Source: Bacteroidetes/Chlorobi group bacterium ChocPot_Mid
GTDB taxonomy: Bacteria; Bacteroidota; Ignavibacteria; Kapaibacteriales; UBA2268
NCBI GenBank assembly: GCA_003731675.1
Contig: RCNQ01000157.1
Span: forward strand, 1 to 12,950
DNA: 12,950 bases
Direction: 5' to 3'
Positions 6,730 through 12,950 of the stretch are shown piece after piece. The notes under the pieces are model-generated. The model searched no databases. It saw only the letters and a list, made by a program, of their open reading frames with translations, and was not told the DNA's origin. Positions within the stretch are counted from its first letter, which is position 1. Each line of letters starts with the position of its first letter. The position numbers were made by a program, and so were the translations under genes.

Positions 6730-7574
6730 TATTTTGTCTTTTCAATTTTGTTCTTTTCAATTTTAGTATAATCAAGTTCCGAACCTAATAAACTATGTGG
6801 AATCAAATAAACTACCAGTAAAACAATGCTTGCTGTAATTTGCCATTTGCGTGTTTCTGGCTTTTTATATGCTGCCCAAAGACCAATCAACCAGAATATC
6901 AAAGCAATGAAGGTTTTTGTATCTGTTAAATCTGCTATATGAAATAATCCTTTCATAGGCCAGCCGGTCCAATATTCACCAAAGGCAAATTTTTGCATTA
7001 ATGGTCCAAAAACAAAGCCTCCCAAAATCAAAGCAATTATGGTTATTATGGAATAGATTTTTACTTTATCACCTCTGTAATATGCTTCAAAACCTGTCCT
7101 TATTGAAAAAATAATTGTAGCAAATATAAATATCAGATGGAACACAATTACAACAGCAGGTACACTGTCACGGAAACGCAATACAATTGGTTTTTCAGTT
7201 AAAGGTATATGAGCTTGGTTTTCTTTAGCTAAAAACAGTTGATACATTACTTTTCCTGCGGCTGGCTGATGTGGTATGATGAACGAAAGTGTATCTCCGT
7301 TCCTCAGCAAATCATGTTCAGACCAGTCATCATGACTTTTAAATCTCCTCATTTTGTAAGTTCCGTGTAATTCAGCTGTTTTGTCAAGAACAAAAACCTT
7401 AACTGTATAAGAACCGTCATTACTTTTCGGTAAACTGTAATTTATATCAATTCCATATATTTCTTTGCTTCCCTTTTTGGGGTATGTTGGTCCTGTGGTT
7501 TTCTGATATACAACAACAAAAATCATTAATATCAGAGAAATTATCCAAAGTATAATTGATTTTGATTTATTCAT
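6729..7574 (-). CDS. Unrecognised membrane protein with one periplasmic domain and four C-terminal transmembrane helices
   Basis: I cannot name this 281-residue family. A first transmembrane helix or uncleaved signal anchor lies at about 7-24. A soluble segment of about 110 residues (25-138) follows, rich in beta-type alternation (Y-T-V-K-V-F-V, D-T-L-S-F-I-I-P, K-V-M-Y-Q-L-F-L) and probably a periplasmic beta-sandwich. Hydrophobic helices then fall at about 138-158, 172-192, 220-237 and 246-263. Between the third and fourth helices is a conserved-looking W-T-G-W-P loop (202-206), followed by a D-L-T-D-T-K-T-F-I-A-L-I-F-W segment (215-228). H260 and H212 are candidate ligands but form no known heme or metal motif. 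The tail repeats K-I-E-K-N-K-I-E-K. GAAAGGA stands 5 nt before the ATG, a good ribosome-binding site. The gene lies 15 nt after the S41 peptidase gene and overlaps the nitroreductase gene by 1 nt. Confidence 0.8.
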   Translation of the reverse strand: MNKSKSIILWIISLILMIFVVVYQKTTGPTYPKKGSKEIYGIDINYSLPKSNDGSYTVKVFVLDKTAELHGTYKMRRFKSHDDWSEHDLLRNGDTLSFIIPHQPAAGKVMYQLFLAKENQAHIPLTEKPIVLRFRDSVPAVVIVFHLIFIFATIIFSIRTGFEAYYRGDKVKIYSIITIIALILGGFVFGPLMQKFAFGEYWTGWPMKGLFHIADLTDTKTFIALIFWLIGLWAAYKKPETRKWQITASIVLLVVYLIPHSLLGSELDYTKIEKNKIEKTK

Positions 7575-7589
7575 ATTTATCCTTTCATT

Positions 7590-9215
7590 TTATTTATATA
7601 TAATTGTGGATTCAGGAAAAATCTCGATAGCTTTCTGGATCCATTTATCATTAGTGATTAAAATACTATAATAAGCATTACTTCCAAAAATTATTCTCGC
7701 AATTTCAGCTTTAACGAAATACTTGATTTTTTCTTTATCTGTAAGAAACATTTCTTCATTCCATATATTTTTTTTGTAACTAATATTTTTCAGATTGAAA
7801 AGCATCTTATCAGTTACATCAAAATCATTGATAAATTTATCAGCATTTAATTGATATTGCTTCTCAATCAAATTTTTATTAGTTGACAAATATTCATAAA
7901 CATATTCAAATATAATATTTCTCTGCAATAAAATTGATGTTAACAAAGTATAATGTTCTTCTTCCATTGTAAAATCAGGGAAGATACCTCCACCTCCGAG
8001 TAAGGTTCTTCCATGTGATGAATGATAAACCGGAAGCTTACTTCCTATTCCTACTTGATTTACTATTTCATTGATTTTTGAAAAAGTAGTATCATCAAGA
8101 TTGAGTTTTGCTGTGGGGTCTATTGTGATACTATCTATGTTCTTAATATCAATTTTTCTGCCCAAAGGAGTGAAGTATTCTGCCACTGATACCTGAAAGC
8201 CAGTGCTATCAATCATATTCCATAGAAGTTGAATACTTCCTTTACCAAAAGAACGTTGCCCGATAACAAATCCTCTATCGTAATCTTGCACGACTCCTGC
8301 AAATAATTCGCAGGCAGATGCAGACTTCTTGTTCATAATAATGATTAAAGGTGTTGTCTCACAAATGCCACCACCTGAAGTTAATAATTTTTGTTTATAT
8401 GCATCATTCCTTGCGTTTGTGTACCAGATGGTTTTCCCGGAATCTAACAAATCATCAATAATAGCACTTACCTGGTCAAGGTAGCCGCCGGGGTTATCCC
8501 GTAAGTCAAATATTATTCCTTTAATTTTTTGTTTCTTGTATTTCTCGATAATCTTTCTAAATTCCGAATGAGATATTTTTGAGAAATTTCTTGAACTGAT
8601 ATAAATTATTTTGGTATTTGGGAGTATTAATGATACATTTATAGATGATACAGGAACATCATCTCTAATAAGATTAATTTCTTGCAATTCTCCGGAAAAA
8701 GCTTTTTCGATTTTTAATTTAACAGAGGAATTTTTTTCTCCTTTAAGCAAGGTTAAAATGTATCCAAAATCTTTTCCTTGTAAATTTGTTGAATCAATTT
8801 CAAGTATTTTATCATAAGGCTTGATACCCTTCAAATCTGCAGGGCTTTTCTCGACAACTGAATAAACAAAAACATTTTGGTCAATTACTCTTATATCAAT
8901 TCCGACACCAACTTCATAACCTTGAGCTGTAATCTGTCGATTATAAAGCTGTTCTTTGTTGAAGTAATAAGAATTTTTGTCTAAGCTGTTTAATAAGGTT
9001 TTAAAGGATTGCTCACTGATTTTATCTAAATCTACACTATCAACATAATTGTCAAAAATTGTTTCCAGCATATACTTAAACTTTTCTGAATTCAATTGTA
9101 TTTTTTTTCGTATTGAATCAGCATTTTGTGAGTATAAAAAATTATTTATCAACAAAACAACTATTATTGCTGTGAGTTTTTTCCCAAAATTTTTCTTGTT
9201 GATATTAAATATCAT
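7590..9215 (-). CDS. S41-family C-terminal processing peptidase with PDZ domain
   Basis: A 541-residue secreted serine protease. A signal peptide occupies about 1-29 (charged start, hydrophobic 14-27). A helical lead-in runs 33-95, then a PDZ domain at about 97-183 containing the substrate-groove region (E-V-G-V-G-I-D-I at 101-108). The tail-specific protease core has D-L-R-D-N-P-G-G at 237-244. The catalytic serine is probably S300 in S-A-S-A-C-E, with lysine K325 in S-F-G-K-G-S-I-Q; the 25-residue spacing equals that of S430/K455 in E. coli Prc. D311 matches the third conserved position. H-G-R-T-L-L-G-G-G-G-I-F-P-D at 401-414 is typical of the Bacteroidota-type proteins. About 125 residues follow this motif, forming a helical C-terminal extension. 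It lies 14 nt after the TMTC-like gene. It probably cleaves C-terminal tails of envelope proteins; the specific target is unknown. Confidence 0.93.
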   Translation of the reverse strand: MIFNINKKNFGKKLTAIIVVLLINNFLYSQNADSIRKKIQLNSEKFKYMLETIFDNYVDSVDLDKISEQSFKTLLNSLDKNSYYFNKEQLYNRQITAQGYEVGVGIDIRVIDQNVFVYSVVEKSPADLKGIKPYDKILEIDSTNLQGKDFGYILTLLKGEKNSSVKLKIEKAFSGELQEINLIRDDVPVSSINVSLILPNTKIIYISSRNFSKISHSEFRKIIEKYKKQKIKGIIFDLRDNPGGYLDQVSAIIDDLLDSGKTIWYTNARNDAYKQKLLTSGGGICETTPLIIIMNKKSASACELFAGVVQDYDRGFVIGQRSFGKGSIQLLWNMIDSTGFQVSVAEYFTPLGRKIDIKNIDSITIDPTAKLNLDDTTFSKINEIVNQVGIGSKLPVYHSSHGRTLLGGGGIFPDFTMEEEHYTLLTSILLQRNIIFEYVYEYLSTNKNLIEKQYQLNADKFINDFDVTDKMLFNLKNISYKKNIWNEEMFLTDKEKIKYFVKAEIARIIFGSNAYYSILITNDKWIQKAIEIFPESTIIYK

Positions 9216-9229
9216 CTGGTAATATCATT

Positions 9230-11299
9230 TTAATAAGAAATTCCGTTGCTTTTCAATACAGTGGCTATATCATCAGGAACCTGACCACCATGCTGTTTCA
9301 AAATCATTACAATCTGTTGTGCTTTTGCTAAGTCCTTGTCAACAAGAATTGCTACTCTGATAAGATTATAGTATGCTTCGTACATCTTTGGGTTGATATT
9401 TACTGCATTGGTCCAACATTGACGTGCTTCTTCATACTTATTTAAAATCGCATAAGCTAATCCCATATTATTATATGCAAAATAATTCCTTGGATTTCCT
9501 GAAATTGCTTTCTGATAAGCTTGAATTGCCATTGGTAAATCATTCAAGCGATAATAAACATCACCAAGGTCTTTGAACCAGTCAGCAAATTTAGGTATTT
9601 TGCAGGCATTGAGAAATGCTTGTTTGGACTCTTCCAGTTTTCCCTGTGCAAAATATGCTTTTCCAAGATTGTAAAATGCTATGACATTATTTGGTTCAAT
9701 TGAAAGTGCTTTTTTTGCATATTGTTCAGCTTTCGGGTAATCGGTCTTTTTTAAATATACAGCCGATAGGTCAATGTAAAGATTCCTGTTATCAGGATTT
9801 CTTTCTATTCCTTTATGATAAAGTTCTTCGGCTTTATCCAATGAATCTTCTACCAGATATGCTTTGCCAAGGTCGAGATATCCTCTTGATTTATATGGAT
9901 ACATTTCAACCATATGACTCCAAAAAGTTTTTCTGTTCATAAATTCTTCTCTATACCCATAAGATTTGTAGCCAAACAATAATATTATTATTACCATTAC
10001 TGCTATTGGGATTGGTTTTTTAAAATCTACGTTATACGATTTTAAGACTTCAATAATAAAAATTATTAATCCTATCATCACAAGATAAGCACGATGCTCT
10101 GCATAATCAAAGAAATCTTCTACATAAACTATCCTAATAAGAAGGGTAGGGAAGAGCAACAATCCAAACCAAATAAGACCGAACCATGATTTATCTTTAT
10201 CGAGATTTTTTATATAAACAAATAGCAATATAATGATTGCAATAAAAACAAATCCGGTAGTTATCGTAAACCATTCATAACTCGATAGTGCTATCATTTT
10301 TATAGGAAGAAAAAACTTTCCTACAAGTGCCGGTACACTCAAAGCATTATCAGGAAGAGCAACAAGTCCGATCGTATCAGGATTTTGAATACCTTCAATG
10401 GCTTTTAACCTCATAATATACCAAATCAATCCCATAAAAAATTGACCGGCAATCAATGCTATATACTGAGAAGACAGTATCCTCTTAAATTTTTCTCCGA
10501 ATGATAATTTATCATAAGATGTCCTTCCCTCGGCTGCTTTTCCTTTAGGTGTTGGTTTGTAAACAAAATATAAATATGCAAATACAATGAAGGGGAAAAA
10601 TGCCGCTATTTCCTTAGTAAACAATGACAGCCCAAAAAATAATATATGCAGAATATAAGCTATTGCTTTCCATATCCCTTTTCTTTCAAAATAAAATACC
10701 ATTGCAATAAAGGACAGCAATATGAATACGGTAATCATTGAATCGTTTCTGCCTGATATCCAAGATGCCGCCGGGGTTAGAACAGGATGAACTGTTACAA
10801 TCAATCCGAATAAAAATGAGGTTATTATCGGATATCCCAGTTTAAGTAGGAAAATAAATACCAAAAATGAAGCAAGTAAATGAAAAATAAGGTTCGTCCG
10901 ATGGAAAATATCAGGTGTTATACTCCTTGGGTCAATATTATCGGGATTTTGTCCAGGAAATTGATTTTTTAATGACCATTGTGTATCCATAATAATTGAA
11001 ACATTTAGTATAGGGCGATAATAACTTGTACCCATTGTCTTTTTGAAGACTTCTTTGATATTTTCCGGATTTTTATTTAATGGATAAAAATCTTGAAGGA
11101 ATATATTGTCATCGCAATATACCAGGTCATATTTTAAAGTAGGTTCATACAAAAAATAACCTGCTAAAATAATTACTAAAGAGAATACGGCAATCATTAT
11201 TAAGTCGTTTCTACTATATTGCTTTACTGGTAATATTTTTTTCTCAGAAATTGTCTTTATTTCTGGTTCTTGCAATTTTTTTGTTCGCTTTTTGGACAT
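9230..11299 (-). CDS. TMTC-like GT-C membrane glycosyltransferase with C-terminal TPR domain
   Basis: A 689-residue protein with a lysine-rich cytosolic N-terminus, a first helix at about 33-52, and then a loop carrying V-Y-C-D-D-N-I-F (D63, D64). That is the position of the catalytic acidic residues in GT-C enzymes. Y-Y-R-P-I-L at 93-98 and H-P-V-L-T-P-A-A-S-W-I-S-G-R-N-D at 171-186 resemble the conserved blocks of TMTC/ArnT-type O-mannosyltransferases. About ten hydrophobic helices extend to about 445, including A-E-H-R-A-Y-L at 400-406. From about 473 to 650 there are five TPR units (near 473-502, 506-537, 541-570, 575-603 and 608-637). The inferred role is transfer of a lipid-linked sugar to secreted proteins or glycans, with the TPRs presenting the acceptor. 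Start context is poor (no Shine-Dalgarno site). It is the first gene of the leftward operon and ends 14 nt before the protease gene. Confidence 0.8.
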   Translation of the reverse strand: MSKKRTKKLQEPEIKTISEKKILPVKQYSRNDLIMIAVFSLVIILAGYFLYEPTLKYDLVYCDDNIFLQDFYPLNKNPENIKEVFKKTMGTSYYRPILNVSIIMDTQWSLKNQFPGQNPDNIDPRSITPDIFHRTNLIFHLLASFLVFIFLLKLGYPIITSFLFGLIVTVHPVLTPAASWISGRNDSMITVFILLSFIAMVFYFERKGIWKAIAYILHILFFGLSLFTKEIAAFFPFIVFAYLYFVYKPTPKGKAAEGRTSYDKLSFGEKFKRILSSQYIALIAGQFFMGLIWYIMRLKAIEGIQNPDTIGLVALPDNALSVPALVGKFFLPIKMIALSSYEWFTITTGFVFIAIIILLFVYIKNLDKDKSWFGLIWFGLLLFPTLLIRIVYVEDFFDYAEHRAYLVMIGLIIFIIEVLKSYNVDFKKPIPIAVMVIIILLFGYKSYGYREEFMNRKTFWSHMVEMYPYKSRGYLDLGKAYLVEDSLDKAEELYHKGIERNPDNRNLYIDLSAVYLKKTDYPKAEQYAKKALSIEPNNVIAFYNLGKAYFAQGKLEESKQAFLNACKIPKFADWFKDLGDVYYRLNDLPMAIQAYQKAISGNPRNYFAYNNMGLAYAILNKYEEARQCWTNAVNINPKMYEAYYNLIRVAILVDKDLAKAQQIVMILKQHGGQVPDDIATVLKSNGISY

Positions 11300-11377
11300 T
11301 TTATTATCAAATTATAATTTTAACATCTTAAAAAACATTAAAATTAACAAAAAGTTGAGGATAAATAAAAAACTATA

Positions 11378-11391
11378 TTTACCTTAGTAAA
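11378..11391 (-). terminator. Weak hairpin followed by a T-run after the histidine kinase gene
   Basis: Read on the minus strand this is TTTAC-TAAG-GTAAA, a perfect 5-bp stem with a 4-nt loop. After TATAG comes a run of six T residues. It begins 29 nt past the kinase stop codon and 79 nt before the next start. The stem is short and AT-rich, so it would be an inefficient terminator at best and may be chance. The rest of the 120-nt gap (11300-11419) shows no clear promoter. Confidence 0.25.
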
Positions 11392-11419
11392 AAATTAGAT
11401 TTATTAGGTAGATTCTATA

Positions 11420-12950
11420 TTATATGGATTTAGGAATTGTAATATAGAAAGTAGTTCCAAAATTTTCTTTAGAATCAAATTCTATTGTTCCTCCAAGCAC
11501 TTCCAGAAACATCTTAGCGATACCCAGACCTAACCCATTTCCTGGGATTATTCCTATATTGCTTCCTCTGTGGAATGGTTCGAATACATAAGGTTTATCA
11601 TTGTCAGGTATTCCTATTCCCTTATCCTTTATTAAAATTATGTAATTATCGTCTTTTTCGGATATATCAATTTCGATATCTGTACCATAAGGGGAATATT
11701 TGACTGAATTCAATAAAAGATTTGATAAAATATTATTCAAATATTGAATGTCTGTAGTTATCAAACCTATATCAGGAGAGGCATTTAGCAAGAAATTATG
11801 CTTGTTCTCATCAATAAAGCTTGTATTTGTTATAACATCTTTACAGACATCAATCAAAGGCATTTTCATCGGATTAGGTTTTAATTCAGCTGAACCTGTC
11901 TTTCCTATAATCAGCACATCATTAAGAAGTTTGACCATTACATCAACTTGCTGACGTATCATCAGCAAATATTTCTCATGTTGTTCAGAATTTTTCAGTC
12001 TGTTGAATATTGGAAGTAACTCAGTCGCATTCATTATTACAGTTAAAGGATTTCTGTATTCATGTGAAATCATTGAAATGAATCTTGTTTTCAATTCATT
12101 CAGTCCTTTTGCCTGTTCTAACGATAATGCAAGTTTTTCCTGAGTAATCAGTAAATCTTTTTCAACTTTTTTCCTGTTCTCGATTTCTGTATGTAAATCA
12201 TTAAGGGCTTCTGTCAGTTTTTGATTTGATGTTGATAATTCCTCTTTTGAACGCTCAACTTGTTTAGAATAACGGTAAATAGCAATAAACATAACAATAA
12301 GTACAGATACAAGAAGTGTAAGGGCTATAATAAAAATCGTCCTTTCGCGGATTTGTTGTTGCTGTAATTTATTGGTTTCAGATAAGCTTGTTATTTCCTC
12401 ATCTTTCTTCAGATTTTCGTAATTAGCTAATAGTCCGTTGATTTCGTTAATCTTTTCAGAACCAATTACTGTATCTTCAGTTTCGCCAAACTTTTTCAGG
12501 TGATAAAGTGATTGTTCAAAGTCCTTTTTTTGTTTATATATTTCTGATAAGAAATAATGAGATGTCTTGGTTGGGATTTTGTTGATTTTGCCTAATTCAA
12601 CTGCTCTAAGAAATGTTAGCTCAGCATTTCTCAAATCATTTTGTTTGTAATAAATCCTTCCAATACAATCTGTTGTAAATATTGCACCACTTGTATGGTT
12701 GATTTCTTCTTTGATTTTTAACGATTGGTTATAGTAATTTAAAGCTTCGGGATAATTTTCCTTTTTTTCGTATATCTCACCAATAATATTGAGTGATAGA
12801 GCGATACCTATTTTATTATTGATTTTTTTCTTAATATCCAACGATTGATTGCACATATTCAATGATTCATCAAGTTTACCTTGGTCTAAAAGTACATTTG
12901 CAGTATTATTCAAAATTGACGCAATAGCTGGCAGATTATTTAAGTCAGTA
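11420..12950 (-). CDS. TPR-containing sensor histidine kinase, N-terminal end cut by the window edge
   Basis: The frame stays open to the right edge, so the true start is outside; a TTG at 12913-12911 is not convincing because the TPR pattern continues before it. Numbering residues from that TTG, kinesin-light-chain-like TPR units spaced about 40 residues occupy roughly 1-165. One transmembrane helix is at 193-213 and a coiled coil at 216-275. The HisKA dimerisation domain has the phospho-acceptor H284 in S-H-E-Y-R-N-P-L-T. The HATPase domain has the N-box around 392-406, G1 D-K-G-I-G-I-P-D at 430-437, and G2 G-N-G-L-G-L-G-I-A-K at 458-467. It ends shortly after the ATPase domain, with no receiver domain, so its response regulator must be encoded elsewhere. 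If a signal peptide lies upstream, the TPRs are periplasmic, as is common for this type in Bacteroidota. The ligand is unknown. Confidence 0.93.
   Translation of the reverse strand, partial: TDLNNLPAIASILNNTANVLLDQGKLDESLNMCNQSLDIKKKINNKIGIALSLNIIGEIYEKKENYPEALNYYNQSLKIKEEINHTSGAIFTTDCIGRIYYKQNDLRNAELTFLRAVELGKINKIPTKTSHYFLSEIYKQKKDFEQSLYHLKKFGETEDTVIGSEKINEINGLLANYENLKKDEEITSLSETNKLQQQQIRERTIFIIALTLLVSVLIVMFIAIYRYSKQVERSKEELSTSNQKLTEALNDLHTEIENRKKVEKDLLITQEKLALSLEQAKGLNELKTRFISMISHEYRNPLTVIMNATELLPIFNRLKNSEQHEKYLLMIRQQVDVMVKLLNDVLIIGKTGSAELKPNPMKMPLIDVCKDVITNTSFIDENKHNFLLNASPDIGLITTDIQYLNNILSNLLLNSVKYSPYGTDIEIDISEKDDNYIILIKDKGIGIPDNDKPYVFEPFHRGSNIGIIPGNGLGLGIAKMFLEVLGGTIEFDSKENFGTTFYITIPKSI

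Noticed and set aside
9230..9940. Repeated DNA pattern in the TPR region as a possible tandem repeat
   Set aside because: The periodicity is at protein level (34-residue TPR units); the nucleotide sequences have diverged, so there is no DNA repeat.
9691..9942. Open frame of 83 codons on the plus strand within the TPR region, and similar antisense frames at 1096-1338, 6162-6443, 8611-8817 and 11748-11954
   Set aside because: Each lies opposite a well-supported gene, has no family features and no ribosome-binding site, and is explained as a by-product of the codon pattern of the real gene.
1..12950. Replication origin near parAB
   Set aside because: No cluster of DnaA boxes (TTATCCACA-like) and no dnaA or gidA/gidB neighbours are visible. 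Chromosomal parAB is often near the origin, but this window does not contain it.
1..12950. Mobile elements, CRISPR arrays, tRNA or rRNA genes, defence or toxin-antitoxin systems
   Set aside because: No transposase or integrase domain, regularly spaced repeats, cloverleaf-type sequence or paired toxin-antitoxin frames were found. Almost all the sequence is covered by the genes listed.

Overview
The window is AT-rich (about one third G+C by eye) and looks like chromosomal DNA from a bacterium of the FCB group, outside the classic Bacteroidaceae; Ignavibacteria/Kapabacteria (Chlorobi-related) is my best guess. The reasons are a PorV/PorQ-type outer-membrane protein, a TPR-sensor histidine kinase, few clear Shine-Dalgarno sites, and a Bacteroidota-like -7 promoter element (TAnnTTTG) upstream of the first rightward gene. 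This placement is inference; no rRNA or marker gene is present.

Layout. (1) Positions 1-212, minus strand: the N-terminal 70 codons of a group II PLP-dependent (aromatic-L-amino-acid type) decarboxylase, cut by the left edge. (2) Positions 213-458: a divergent intergenic region with candidate promoters facing both ways. (3) Positions 459-4783, plus strand: Nudix hydrolase (ADP-ribose pyrophosphatase type), parA, parB, a YbgC-like hotdog thioesterase, a PorV/PorQ-family outer-membrane beta-barrel, and a small secreted protein I do not recognise. (4) Positions 4784-4841: a convergent junction with a long AT-rich hairpin that overlaps the 3' end of the opposing gene. (5) Positions 4819-11299, minus strand, read right to left: a TMTC-like membrane glycosyltransferase with C-terminal TPRs, an S41 processing peptidase, an unrecognised 281-residue membrane protein, a nitroreductase, a flavoredoxin-like flavin reductase and a ZIP metal transporter (ZupT). 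Gaps are 14-16 nt and two joints overlap (1 nt and 4 nt), so this is very probably one six-gene operon. (6) Positions 11420-12950, minus strand: a TPR-containing sensor histidine kinase that runs off the right edge.

How the genes work together. parA-parB is the chromosome segregation pair; no exact parS site is visible here. The leftward operon joins envelope protein maturation (glycosyltransferase and secreted protease) to two small flavoproteins and a divalent-metal importer. The nitroreductase and flavin reductase are the most plausible functional pair.

I found no mobile element, CRISPR array, tRNA, rRNA or defence system. The window reads as mostly ordinary housekeeping and envelope genes. 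The less ordinary items are the unrecognised membrane protein, the small secreted orphan, the TMTC-like glycosyltransferase and the convergent hairpin.
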